The notes below the pieces were generated by a model that saw nothing but the letters and a program-made list of their open reading frames with translations, was not told where the DNA came from and made no database searches. The position numbers and the translations under genes were made by a program. A stretch of 64,000 nucleotides of DNA, from NCBI GenBank assembly GCA_019925095.2, contig CM034402.1, positions 13,217,501 through 13,281,500 on the forward strand, written 5' to 3'. The DNA is from Dendrolimus kikuchii (Eukaryota > Arthropoda > Insecta > Lepidoptera > Lasiocampidae). Below are positions 12,237 to 23,599 of the stretch, in pieces (positions within the stretch are counted from its first letter, which is position 1; each line of letters begins with the position of its first letter).

Positions 12237-12737
12237 CAGTGGACCTCCGGTAAACCGACCCCTGTCTAATCCGGCGCCCCTTGTAATACGACATGCCTAT
12301 CACTCCGATTGAGGTGATATAATCAAAGCTATCACTATGGAATGTAGGTATCTAAACATTATTTTGACAAATCTTAAACCAAATAACTAATGAATATTTT
12401 CATGCTTCATAATTTGATTGGTTCATATTGTGATTTTATTCAAAGTTCTTGATTATTTTAGAATTTATATTTTTTTGTATACGATTATTTCCTAATGTAA
12501 AGTTTAGTTATTATATTTTGTACGTCCTATAGCATTAATGATGTTAATTTTATAAAAAAATGTAAGCTCTCTATGTGTTGTTTAATTTACTAAATTCGAC
12601 TTATATAGTATAATTTGACGGATTACAAGGTGCTCTCTTTCAAAAAATTCCGGACTAAGCAGTACTCTATAATCCGACAAATTCGATAGTCCAACACTGC
12701 CCTGCAAAATATTTGTCGGATTACCGGGGGTCCACTG
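12237..12737. mobile_element. pogo/Tigger-like MITE, 501 bp
   Basis: Terminal repeats CAGTGGACCTCCGGTAA and TTACCGGGGGTCCACTG flank the element, with TA duplicated outside (12235-12236 and 12738-12739). CAGTGGACC-type ends with a TA target are typical of the pogo branch of Tc1/mariner. No transposase frame. Confidence 0.85.
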
Positions 12738-12739
12738 TA

Positions 12740-13259
12740 ATATCATTATTATCATTGTATGGGTACAAAATAAATAAAAAGTAAGACTTCGTAATCTTAG
12801 GGGGTGCCAAATCTACACCATGTGGATTATTCTATTGAATTTAAAAATTAAATAATTGATTGCTTGTTGGAAGTTATGATTACCTCTGCGTCAAAGGCAA
12901 TTTTAGTTACTGTTAAATAAGCATATAAGGCTTGCGGTTTACTTGTTAAATAAGTCAAATACTGGCGCAAAATCGGTTCGGATACCAGTCCTCTAATGCC
13001 CAGAATACTTACTAATCGCAATAACCGAAATCGGTTTATACTGTTTTACTGGTATTGCACATTTGTAGTGAGAACAGACTATAAGGACTACAAAGAAACG
13101 AAATGAAGTCTCGCTTTTATATTGACCGTTTATTATGGAGTTATAATTTCGGCCTACGCCGACCGACGGCAATGGAGTATCTGTTGTTAGAAAATAATAT
13201 TTAAATGATATTAGAAATATAATTCAAATATTATTTTCTATCGGATAAAGACTTCATTT
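12740..13259. other. Intergenic, no gene assigned
   Basis: AT-rich. A minus-strand open stretch of about 50 codons ends at a GT donor near 12886 but resembles no family I know. A palindrome sits at about 13195-13240. Confidence 0.4.
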
Positions 13260-13568
13260 ATCCGTGCAGGAACGTAGAAAGTAATACAATTTCTTGCGGC
13301 CGGGCGGACTGTCATAATAGGAGAAAAAACAACCCTCAGCCAGGTGGTAGGGTATTTGCCCGCCTGGATGACTACCACCCTTGGTCTAGGGTCTGCCGCC
13401 ATAATGATCTTGAGTTTCTTTTAGGCATTAATGACCAGGTTTCAGTCCCCCTGTAGAGAGCGGCAGCACATTAGTAGCACCTTTAGTGTTGCAAATGTCT
13501 ATAGGCGATTGTAACCGCTTTCCATCAGGCGGGCCGTTTGCTGGTCTGCTGCAGTCATGCATTAAAAC
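13260..13568 (+). mobile_element. 310-bp SINE-like repeat, family A
   Basis: Begins ATCCGTGCAGGAACG, carries GCGGCCGGGCGG, GCCAGGTGGTAGGG and CCGCCATAA, ends CTGCTGCAGTCATGC. Other copies are listed separately. It ends in A-rich sequence, fitting a non-LTR-mobilised nonautonomous repeat. Open frames across copies are accidental. Confidence 0.8.
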
Positions 13569-13689
13569 GAATAATAAATTTGACATATAAAATACCCTTC
13601 ACAATTTAATATAGGCTTGATAAAGAAACTAATATTATGTAAATAACAGACGAGAAGGTATCAATTATTATTACAACATCAGTGGAGGT

Positions 13690-13750
13690 TAAATTAAACA
13701 ATATAATACCAAAATTGCTTATAACATCAATTTTGGTATTGTTTAATTTA
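13690..13750. repeat. Imperfect hairpin palindrome
   Basis: TAAATTAAACAAT...TACCAAAATTG and its inverse CAATTTTGGTATTGTTTAAT around a short loop; the left arm has 5 extra bases. Confidence 0.75.
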
Positions 13751-13805
13751 CTGACAAAACCTATATAACCTATCTATAAACACCAATTTTATTTCATAAT
13801 ATATA

Positions 13806-14060
13806 GGGGTCGCCAGAACAGTGACGTTCAAAAGAAAAAAATAGCTAGTTTAGATCACGGGGTACCCGAATTACCCCCATGTATGTTTTACCAAAATGTT
13901 TATTTTGGAGTTATTATTTTTTTTGTAATTTTTAGGAAATTACGACCGCAACGGCTTTAAGTATTTTTGATTTTATTTTTTGGTGCTTATTTAAAAGTTT
14001 TCTATGTAACTAAGTCCCCTTTTTATGTACCTTTACAAGTAAAATAATCAGTATTTTAAT
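13806..14060. mobile_element. Truncated relative of the MITE at 5611
   Basis: Starts GGTCGCCAGAACAGTGACGT and then tracks 5611-5820 (GGGGTACCCGAATTACCCCC, then TTTTGGAGTTATTA). The opposite terminus is not found. Confidence 0.65.
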
Positions 14061-14423
14061 ATCAACATTAAAATTATACAAAGACGTCTTAATATCTCCT
14101 ATCACTTACATATGTAATTTATGCTAGGGGAGTTACAGATCGGGGACTATGGGGATTATAGCGTCTGCCCGTCGCAATGTTCAAGGAACATGGAAAAAGT
14201 GGGCAGACGGTAACTCGCCATTCAATGCATGGACCACTAAAATGCCAAGATTGGCTATGGGCAACATAGGTGTGAGTGGCTAAGGGGTGTCGAGAGGTGG
14301 GCTACAGGTGCACCAAAGCTACTTCTACTATTATTATTATCAACGTAAATTACAAAAATTACGCTTGAAAGTGAAAACAATTATTTTGAGCGAATCAAAA
14401 ATAAAAAACCAAAGACATTATAA

Positions 14424-15194
14424 CTAAAATACATTATGTAGCAGATCATTGCCAACGGGGAGCGTGCCCAGAAGGCTGGCTGCATTGCCACGCTGTATGG
14501 CAATACTTATTTGTTGTGCAAAATATGAGCCAGCCTTCTGATCACGGGTAGTGTCAAAGAGTTTCTTACATATGTCTTTAAAGAAACTCTTTGCCGACGG
14601 ACCCCACGGGCCTAATGTTTCAACCCCAAACGGCACAAATATGTAACCCCTTCCTAAGGCTCCATATTTGCGCCGTTTGACGTCCTCAGCTGAAGCGGCA
14701 GCGTTGCCAGCCCCTGACTCGGTCATTGGAAGATGTGACGGGGCCAGTGTGTCAACACAGGTCGCATCCCACACTAGCGGCCGCCCCATCTTCCAAGGGA
14801 CGAGTGACATTCCGTCCGGTCTCTTGCCATCGTCACGCACCAGGCCATTTGGTTCCAGAATGGCCGGGACGCCGACGCTGACAAGAGCTCGGCGAATGAT
14901 GTCGTTGAGGCTGGCATGACGAGATCTTCTTCCTGCGCTTTTTAAACATGACAACCCGTGGTGTCCAAATCGGTCTACCATAACTCCACATTGACAGTGA
15001 TGTGGTACGCAACATGGTGCCCCCAGGCGTAAACTCGCGGCTAATCGGAATGTAGTGTTGTCCAGAAGTGTATTATTATAAAATGATGGGTGTGCTTGTA
15101 ACCACTGTCCAGACTCCCAATTAGCGACAGCTAAGAGGCGGGCGCGCTCTGCTGAACTGGTAACTGGAACATACCACTTGTATTTCTTATTCAT
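14424..15194 (-). pseudogene. C-terminal fragment of a non-LTR retrotransposon protein (256 codons)
   Basis: An open frame with a Cys/His cluster (CCVPHHCQCG...FGHHGLSC, residues 61-83), a basic RRSRHASLN helix, then EPNGL, RPDG (125-128) and VWDATC (141-146). The RPDG...WDATC spacing suggests a PD-(D/E)xK-like nuclease core as in restriction-like-endonuclease LINEs, but that is inference. No RT palm is seen upstream, so it is truncated. The 3' part recurs at 42895-43020. Clade not assigned. Confidence 0.6.
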
Positions 15195-15199
15195 TTATT

Positions 15200-16800
15200 C
15201 TTTCAGATTTATTACGACGTTTCTTGTTTGTATAAGTAAGAACATTCTTAGTTCTTAGCCAGCTAAAAACTTCTCAGACTGCAACTGAAAAAGGTCCCGC
15301 GGTGGTGTAGAACATTTAACGTTTTTACAATTTGTAATTTGTTATTTTCCACTACATTGAAAAGTTGAAGGAAAGCTGGGATATACTTTTTAGGACTTAA
15401 ATACTTATGAATCAAGAGTTATTGACTTTACTAAGTATTTCATTTTAGTTATTATTATTTATATCAACACATTCAACTTCCTGTGCTGAGAGATAATTTT
15501 AATATCCCAGACATCCTACGACGCTGCATCGGATTTTGATTAAATGTGTAGCGAATTAATTTGAATTATTACATTGCTTTTCTATAGAAGATTCTCTTGG
15601 GTGTCATTGCAAAGCAAACGGTAACTTTATTAGAATGCTCTTGTTTGTAGTCAAGAATGCCCTAATCGGCCATTTGCTAGCGTTAAGCCTCTATTTATTA
15701 TCGTAACTAGTGGGCTACTATCGCTTTCAGAGCGAGTCGGAGATCGTTTCGCGTTTCTTACATGGCCATTTGTCTGAACCCTCTTACTAATTCAACTAAA
15801 CGTGAAAGCCGCCGAGATAACAACTTCGTACCGTAGATAGTCGATGGAATGGCCCGATATCGAATACTCCACCAATAGAAAAGCTAACAATGCTGGCATT
15901 CGAACAATATCTAGGTACTTACCTACAAAAGCATACCATAAGTTCTAATCTGCTCAAATGCAGCATTGAAAGTAGCTTTTTACAGTCAAACAGGAAAATG
16001 TTTATTGACGTTCATGAATATTAAATGGTTACGAAAATATTCTTTCAGGTCAATATATATTATTCTAAAGCTAAATAAATCAAATGAGAATGTTTGTTTT
16101 ATATTGTCGGGAATTTTCTTTTGTAAGAAAACAATCATCTGTCTTGGATAATAAAAGATCTTGCCTGTTGCAAAGGTCGGTCGGTCCAATGGTGTTAGAT
16201 CATTACTCTTTGTCGAAGTTCGTCGGTCGTTTACCGCGATCCCAGCGGCTCAATCTCCGGTCTCGCTCCTCACGTAGAAGCTTGCATTGGGAATCTATTT
16301 AAACTTAAATAAGAATTGTGGCCTGTTTGTAAGTCTCGCCGCCATAGAGACCGCCGTCTTTATAAACCGCATTTCATCTTGTTGTCTTCCCAATTAATAA
16401 CTTAAACAAAACACCGTGGAAATGATGGCCGAGTTTCGAAACTAGTATTTTGTTTATGTTCCGGTTATCTCTTCTATATTGTAATATTCAAAGGCATAAA
16501 GGAACCATTATGTGTGTCACACCGATGTTTGTCTGTCTGTGTATCATAGCTGATTATTTCAGAAAGCATTGTGCCTAGATATGTTTGGCTCACATGTAAA
16601 GTCTCGTATACAAAAACGTACTGTCAATAACGCCGTGTATCCACCCGATCTACATACATATCACGATGTACGTACATACTTTTAGTATAAAATAAATAAA
16701 TAGGCTCATTTAGTTTTAGATATTAATACAGAGTTATAATAAGTTTTTAATCGATCGTACAAAAATCATCTTACCTCAATTTCATTCAGATGATTATTTG
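15200..16800. other. Intergenic, no gene recognised
   Basis: Mostly AT-rich. A more GC-rich block at 16160-16380 contains a minus-strand TATAAAG near 16360 and TCGGTCGGTC-type repeats; no open frame with recognisable motifs follows. Confidence 0.4.
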
Positions 16801-16807
16801 TACTATT

Positions 16808-16859
16808 AAGCTTTTATAATTGAGTCTAATTATATAATTAGACTCAATTATCAAAGCTT
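16808..16859. repeat. 52-bp near-perfect palindrome
   Basis: Two 26-bp arms (AAGCTTTTATAATTGAGTCT and inverse) with no loop and one mismatch. Confidence 0.9.
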
Positions 16860-17202
16860 CAAAGACATTAAAGAAGTTTTACTAAAATATTATGATGCAA
16901 TTATTTATTATATTAAGTTCAAAGCCTTTCAAAGGCACAATTGCCATTTAATTGAATACTTTATGTAAATAATATTTTGATATCATCTTTGGATACTTAC
17001 TTAATTGTATATTATTCTATTCTTATTTGGATACTCTGCTCATTGACATTTATATTATTGTATTGTACCTAATATTTGAAGAATATGCTTTTACTTATAG
17101 CGATTGCTGCGAACGAAGTGCTTTACTGCTTTACTTTCACGATTATCATGCAAACTGCTATGAGGCTATGACGTAGGACGCCATTATAGTAGACATGTGT
17201 TA

Positions 17203-17330
17203 TCTTACTGGAGAGGCCGTCCTAGCCGGCGGCTGCCCAAACGGATTAGGCGAATGCCATGTTCCGCGGCGCGGCGGCCTTGGCTAAAAGCAGCGGAGGA
17301 GCGACATGGATGTGATTGGAATGCTCCTCT
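17203..17330 (+). pseudogene. RTE-like LINE C-terminal remnant
   Basis: Plus-strand frame shows RGRPSRRLPKRIRRM and WLKAAEERHG, resembling the GRPxxRWxxxI...W...A..R tail of RTE-type reverse transcriptases. Short and isolated. Confidence 0.5.
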
Positions 17331-17711
17331 CTCTCTTTCAAAGGAAGATCTTCTGGCGAGGCTACTGTTGTTTGTTATACCTCGCAGGCCTAAACCTATC
17401 TACTATCGTTGGAAATTTGTATATATTCTTTGTACATGTCGGGAATTATTTGCGACCTCAATGATTGCACAGCGCCATCTATTGACTTGTAAATGTTATA
17501 CTACAGGGTTAGAGACCAGGCCGGCGAGTCCTACACGCCCTCACCCTAATCCCCGCACGGTGATAAGTCCGTAATGTATTATACGATTAAGGGCTGATTT
17601 TTCAATCATGTGATTAAAGTTATTCAACGAATAAAATATAACATGATTAAATTAAAAATTACCTTTGCGTGAATAAAGCAGTTGAGCTGTTTCACTTGTA
17701 CATTCAGTTAC

Positions 17712-18704
17712 ATACATACATACATACATAACTTCACGCCAGCTCCCTTGCGGGGTAGGCACGAACAACAGAGTGCCATTTAGGCTTATTCTTACACACC
17801 TCACTTGCCTCTTTGACATTCATAACTCTTGTCATGCACACTCGTCTGTTCTTAAGGCTCCTGACATCACCTTCTGCTAGTACACGATCAATTTGATCAT
17901 GGAAGGTGTGTCGTGGCCTTCCACGACTTCTGCATCCATCCACTTTTGCATTGTATATCTGTTTAGTCATTCTTTCATCATGCATTCTTTCCACATGCCC
18001 GAACCACCGGAGCATTCCTTTCCTTACCTTCACCCCGACACTCTCTTTCAGACCAACTCTCTTTCTTACTTCGGTATTACGAACGCGGTCCGCGAGCGTC
18101 ACTCCGCAGATTTTGCGCAGTGCTCGCATCTCGACCGCGTTTACTCTACTTTCATGCTCTCTCTTCCATACCCAACTCTCGCATCCATACGTGAGCGTAG
18201 GTACCAGCACCGCGTTGTGTACGGCGAGCTGGGCCTTCTGGCTGAGGTTCTTAGCGCCTAGAAGTTTACCTAACGCTCCATTCACACTATTCCCCAAATT
18301 CACTCTTCTTTCTATATCAGCGGTGTACCTTCCATCCCTGCTAAAAGCACATCCAAGATATACAAACTCATTCACTTGCTCTAGCATAACATCATCGACC
18401 ATTATCCTTGCATTCGTTCTGGTTTCTTCTCTTTCAAACACCATAACCTTTGTTTTCTTCGCATTCAAATGTAAGCCTCTCGCCTGACAGTCATCTTTCA
18501 TCATTGTGACTAGAGTTTGCAGTTCTGATGGCGATTCGGCTAAAAGCACGGCATCATCCGCATAAAGCAAGGTGCTTACAACTAGATCACTCATCCGCAC
18601 CCCAACATCCATCAATCTTATTCTCTGGAGACAATCGTCCAGATATAGGATGAACAGCAAAGCCGACAGCACGCAGCCCTGGCGGACGCCAATATTGACG
18701 TCAA
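17712..18704 (-). mobile_element. 5'-truncated RTE-type LINE inserted in the MITE
   Basis: Flanked by a 12-bp direct repeat ACATTCAGTTAC (17700-17711 and 18705-18716). The 3' end is (ATGT)n tandem repeats, typical of RTE elements. Confidence 0.88.
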
Positions 18705-18708
18705 ACAT
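17734..18708 (-). pseudogene. RTE-clade reverse transcriptase, C-terminal 320 residues
   Basis: Open to the stop. Seen: GVRQGCVLSALLF (7-19), the catalytic YADDAVLLAES (49-59, RT motif C), the TKVMVF block, LTYGCESWVWK, and the LRWFGHVERM and RSRGRPRHTF tail. Endonuclease and finger domains are missing through 5' truncation at insertion. The surviving frame is uninterrupted, so the insertion is fairly young, but it cannot act alone. Confidence 0.88.
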
Positions 18709-18931
18709 TCAGTTACGTTTTAATTTATTCGATGTATAACTTTTTTGTGATGAGTGAAAAATCGGCTTTAATACAATTTTAATGTTTTTAAGTCTGTGAA
18801 AAGGTAGGTGCCTAAAGTGACTTTTGAAGTAAAATTTATCCTTTACTACTTTATGTACCTATCTATATCAGGCGAGTTAGTTGCCAAAGACGAAATCATT
18901 ATTCATAAAAAAATTTCTTCTTCATTAATTG

Positions 18932-19132
18932 AAGGCTTCTGTAGTTGAGCGGGCTAAGCCTTTGAAAGCTTACGTCACTGGAATGCAGAGGCCCCGTTCT
19001 CCGTTTTTTACTATGGTCTGGGTGTCTGGGATCGGCCCTAGAGTATTCCGTTGTGTATAATCCATAACACAAACGTGACTTGCTTAATTTGGGGATATGC
19101 AATATGTGTGTTTGTCTGCCGATTAAAAAAAA
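18932..19132 (+). mobile_element. tRNA-headed SINE
   Basis: GTTGAGCGGGCTAAGCCTTT, ATGGTCTGGGTGTCTGGGAT and CATAACACAAACGTGACTTG match the SINE at 34322; the box B region is deleted. Ends in poly(A). Confidence 0.75.
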
Positions 19133-19532
19133 ATCTTTATAATGTTTTCGCAAAAATGTTTCTATCCTTTGTTTAACTTTGTTGATTAAATTTACAATTA
19201 TGTCGATGATTTACGATACCAATTTGCGTTTAAATTAATTACATGCCCATTTTATTTATTGAGAATCTGTTTTGTGTCGATATTTATTGCTGCATCCCGT
19301 TTAGGCATCTACTGTAATAACAACATATCGGAGTTATTATTTTCGTTGTCTTATTGGTGAAAGTTGTAAGTTTTCATGAACCATTTTAAAATATACGACG
19401 TGGTAGAGCCATGCTGGAATCATTATCTTCATTATAGCTCTTAGGGCCGGCTTGATCAGTGTGATACCACGATGTCACACAATATTGGCGTGAAACGATT
19501 AGCTTTGAGCTAATTGTGTTCAGTGCGACAAG

Positions 19533-20032
19533 TATCCGTGCAGGAACGGAAAAATAATACTAATTCCTGCGGCCACCTCTTACGGCGGGTGCAGGCCACC
19601 CTCCGTAAGAGGCGTCAAAACAACCCAGAGCCAGGTGGTAGGGCATTTGCCCGACTGGATGGCTACCATCTGTGGTCTAGAGTATGCCGCCATAACAACT
19701 TTGAGTTGTGTTCCGGCGTTAGTGGCCAGGTTTCAGTTTCTCCTTCAAGGCAGACAGCGCATTGGCAGCACCACTGATATTGTTAATGTTCATTGGCGAT
19801 GGTAACCACTTTTATCATAGTTGGGACAATAAAAAAATCCCATCTCCCTATTTCAATCTCATCCCACCCCTTCTATCGCAATCCTCCTGTCTGATCTCTT
19901 TATCCCATCGTCTTCATCCCATCTTAAACGCTGGCTACGCGTTACTTCGCCATTGGCGTTGCAAACGCTTATAGGCGCGGTAACAATTTTCCATGAGCTG
20001 GGCTGTCTACCTGTTTGCCAGTATTGCAATAA
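19533..20032 (+). mobile_element. SINE-like family A copy followed by a family B 3' end
   Basis: Family A to about 19825, then a C/T-rich ATCCCA tract (19840-19925) and the family B tail GGCTACGCGTTACTTCGCCA...GTTTGCCAGTATTGC. Either a chimeric copy or two adjacent insertions. Confidence 0.65.
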
Positions 20033-20145
20033 AAACAAACAAAAAATATACAGCCTGACATCTTTACCTACTCACATACATATCATCAAGAAATTAAGAA
20101 AATTCACTAATAAATTTATCCATCTTAAAATGTTATATCTACATT

Positions 20146-20317
20146 TTAAGGCCGATTTTTCAATCATCAGATAAAATTTATCAAAAAAAGTTATAATCTC
20201 AATGTCAAAGTGTAGGAATTCGACTATTTTGTTCACGGAAGTGTTATTTTTAATTTGCTCATATTGTATTTTATGCTATTATAGTTTTTTATCTGGTGAT
20301 AAAAAATCGGTCCCTAA
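20146..20317. mobile_element. MITE, second copy of the 17587 family
   Basis: GGCCGATTTTTCAATCATCA and inverse end ATAAAAAATCGGTCC. Flanks are TTAA on the left and CTAA on the right. Confidence 0.75.
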
Positions 20318-20319
20318 TA

Positions 20320-20600
20320 TGGAGAGATTTCTGAATGAGTTCCTATTCTCCTTTCCTACGGATATTGTGTATGTACGTTGATAGTGCATCTTTTGCTTTT
20401 AAAGGCAGCTTCCGGTATTCGGCTTCCAGGTGCTGGAACAATATTCCGCCACCAATAAGAACCGTTCGAAGTGCAAATATTTTTAAAATTAACCTGAAAG
20501 CATTCCTGTACGAACACCAAAGGCAGCAAGCAGATCTCGCACTTGATACAAGCGCCTTTTAGTAAGCCTGGTTGAGTCTTTTTCATAGTTATAGTTTTAT
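20320..20600 (+). pseudogene. LINE reverse transcriptase C-terminal fragment
   Basis: Plus frame contains FKGSFRYSASRCWNNIPP and INLKAFLYEH, the RxxSFRYSA...WNNIP...FK..LK..L tail common in Jockey/CR1-like LINEs. Stop at 20560, then an AT-rich 3' UTR. Confidence 0.65.
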
Positions 20601-20691
20601 TTAATTTAATTTATTTTTGTACGTAACGTACCTATTACTATTTTTCAAAATCATTATTTTCACATTTCAATAACGATATCATAACATATTA

Positions 20692-21447
20692 TATACTCAC
20701 TGCCGGGGCCTGGCGGCCCCGGCAGACGTTGTCCTGCCTTTAAAAAATAAAATTCTACAACCCGATCCCAGAACCACCTACCGGTTCTAATTGCGAATCT
20801 AAATCATCCGGGTACCCACTCAAACACACAAAAACAAAATCACCAAAATCGCTCCAGGTGATTAGGAGGATTCCAGAACCCGATCTCAGTGCCACCTACC
20901 GGTTCTAATTGTGAGTCTAAACCATCCGGGAACCCATTCATCCCTACTCCGTGATGTTTGCTGGATGAGAGGTGACAACGGTAGACATCTAGCGGGGATA
21001 ACTGATCGATTGATAGTTAAATAAACAAAATAAAAAAATCGCGATGGAAAAATAGGGGTTGATAGTAGAGAGGTGGAAAATTAAGAGTAATGTAAATTTT
21101 TTTATAAGTCATGACAAAATAAGATTAAAAATCTTGCCAAAAAAATTAAAGTTTATAATTAACAAATAAAAAATAGGGGTTGATCGTCGAGGGGTGAAAA
21201 TTTAGGGTTCTATGTATTTTTTAATATTTTTTAATGCTGTATCCAAAAAAAAATAAAAATTTTCTAAAAATTAAAAAAAAAAATTAGGGGTACTACTACC
21301 CTTAACATTTAGGGGGATCAAAAATAGATGTGGTCCGATTCTCAGACCTACCCAATATGCACATAAAATTTCATGAGAATCGGTCAAACCGTTTCGGAGG
21401 AGTATGGGAACGAACATTGTGACACGAGAATTTTATATATAAGATAT
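20692..21447 (-). mobile_element. Helitron-like repeat with strong terminal hairpin
   Basis: A 24-bp palindrome (TGCCGGGGCCTG centre) at 20701-20724, an interior with repeats AACCATCCGGGAACCCA, and a right end whose inverse is TCTTATATATAAAATTCTCG. Similar to 33411-34184. The CTAG terminus is not preserved. Confidence 0.5.
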
Positions 21448-21502
21448 TAAATTGTTCAATATTTATCTTTTGTATATATTTTGTTTCATGCTGTTCTAAT
21501 TA

Positions 21503-21703
21503 TCTATACTAATATTATAAAGAGGTAAAGTTTGTGAGTTTGTGACGTCGTAGGGGGTAATTTCTGGATTTACTAAATCGATTTTTAAAATTCTTTTACT
21601 GTTGGAAAGCTACGTTAATAGGGAGTGTCATAGTTTATATAACATGACTCTATATACCACAGGAGCGGGACAGAGCGCGGGTGAAACCGCGCCGGGTCGC
21701 TAG
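21503..21703 (+). mobile_element. Short Helitron, 201 bp, with textbook ends
   Basis: A|TCTATACTAATATTATAAAG at the left, GCGGGTGAAACCGCGCCGGG near the right, then CTAG|T. Confidence 0.85.
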
Positions 21704-21709
21704 TAAATA

Positions 21710-23290
21710 ATATTAAAATATTAAATGTTATTTTTTTTTCTTCTGTGAAGGTGATGTTACTGCTTGGCATTAACAGACGACCAGCGTTGGTTGTTATCAA
21801 CCAGCATTTGCTGAGTTAGGGTCTGCTTAGAGTTAGTTAACATTTGGCTTTTATTAAACTGCTTATGTATAATTTTTAATAACTCTAAATAAACATTATT
21901 TTCTTTATTTCTTTTCTTTTCTTTCTTTTGTCACCGAACAGATTGTTCCATGGTACAATTCAAAAGGAGTACGTGGATAATATTACGTCTAAATAGAACC
22001 ATGCGAGCGATTAACGGAATTGATGATGCGTTTAAATCGAAAACGTGGTCTCGATAATTTCGTTTGGCACAAAGAGTACATACACTTGGAGCTGCGAAAT
22101 ATTCAGCGGGTGCGCGTATTCAGTGCACATTTGCTGGGAATGTGCAATAACTGGTGGAATAAATCTGCAACGTTCTTGCTTTAGGCACGGGATTGGCGCC
22201 GAGAATCCGATACCGAGCCGATTGCGCTCACTCCCGCGAAATTATACTGATATTTTTTGTATTCACTTCCATTTTGAATAAAAAATGTTATTTTAAATTT
22301 GTTTTAGCCCGGCCTGTGAGTCTTTGGTATGGTAAGCCCTTAATGCCTCGTTTACATTATGCACGTTTTCACGGCGGTTTGCAGGAAAGTGGCGAGGAAA
22401 ATGGGCAGCGCGAGTATGTAGGGGAAACAGGCGTTATTGCGCTCACTTGGTAATGCGCTCACTTGGCAATGCGCTCACAGGGTGTTGGATTATGAGACAT
22501 AGCTTAAGGCGTGGGGGGAAGAGGGGGGGGGGGGTATGATGCGAGAGCAAACAGTAACTAGCCTTACAAATCTGCTAGTAGCAAGAGAAAAGGGAGTACG
22601 TTTGTTTGTCTGTCCCGCTAAAAAAGTTCTTAGCTGAATGTTTTTATTGTTAAAATCAATATAAGATTTTTTATTGTTCCTCCAATTTAGATAATTATTT
22701 GTTATATTTAGCAATAATTAATTAATGCATTTCGTATAGATTTCATTAGCTGTTTTATACACATAGGTTCTGTCGGCAATATGCTTTTATATGAGGGGTG
22801 TTAGTCGGGTAATGTTGCTCAAGAACGCCTTTCTTTTTTTTTCTTAATTATCGATTATTTAGGAAAGTTTCATAAATTTCCTATCGAAGTAGGGATTACT
22901 GAATGAATATACAATTGTATTATTTTGTGCAACATTTAATGTAAAGGTATTATAGAATAAGTATAAAAGGTTTTCCTTAAGTGTACGGTATTTCCCTGTT
23001 TCCCTTAAACGCCACTTATTTGAATATTTGATATTAGCGTTATCCACTTCCCTCATCACTTACTTGCTGCCGTGGTGTACATAAAGTAAACGAGAGGTAA
23101 GGATACCCCGATGAGGTAAACAAGTTTAATGTTCCTTTAATCGTTAATTCGTTTATTTTTGGTATAAATCATGGAAAAACCAAATACTTAAGGTTACATA
23201 AACAAAATTTAAATACATTCGCATTAAAGATTTCTTAAATAATTGTTTAGGTTAGGTTAGGACGGTTACAGAAATTGTTAAAACTGTTTT
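21710..23290. other. Intergenic, no gene recognised
   Basis: Contains a T/C-rich tract (21900-21935), three tandem 16-bp copies of GCGCTCACTTGG(T/C)AAT at 22438-22486, a G10 run near 22525, and otherwise AT-rich sequence. Confidence 0.4.
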
Positions 23291-23597
23291 TTTTACAGGA
23301 GTTCAGCAGACAGGCAGACGGCCCACTTGATGGAAAGCGGTTAATATCGCCTATGGACATTTGCAACACCAAAGGCGCTAGAAATGCGCTGCTGCTCTCT
23401 TCAGGGAAACTGGAACCTGGTCACTAATGCCGGAACACAACTCAAGGCTGTTTTGGCGGTATACTCTAGACCAGGGATGGTAGCCATCCAGTCAGGCAAA
23501 TACCCTACCACTTGGCTGTGGGTTCTGTTGTCTCCTCTTACGACAGGCCGCCCGGCCGCAGGAAATTATATTCTTTCTCCGTTCCTGCACGGATAAT
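23290..23597 (-). mobile_element. 310-bp SINE-like repeat, family A
   Basis: Reverse-complement copy from TTTTTTTTACAGGAGTTCAG to GTTCCTGCACGGAT. Nearly full length. Confidence 0.85.
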
Positions 23598-23599
23598 GT

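Larger units (their letters stand above)
17587..18771. mobile_element. TTAA-flanked MITE interrupted by an RTE insertion
   Basis: Outer ends GGGCTGATTTTTCAATCA and (inverse) GCCGATTTTTCACTCATC are flanked by TTAA at 17587-17590 and 18768-18771. Removing the RTE insertion leaves about 180 bp. A related copy is at 20146-20317. Confidence 0.75.

Noticed and set aside
12886..13020. Minus-strand block ending ...VTKIAFDAE at a GT, considered as the ppk first exon
   Set aside because: The true N-terminal exons at 11076-10904 and 10577-10499 join in phase; this block has no HG motif or TM1.
17893..18487. Plus-strand frames of 122 and 193 codons
   Set aside because: Antisense shadows of the RTE reverse transcriptase.
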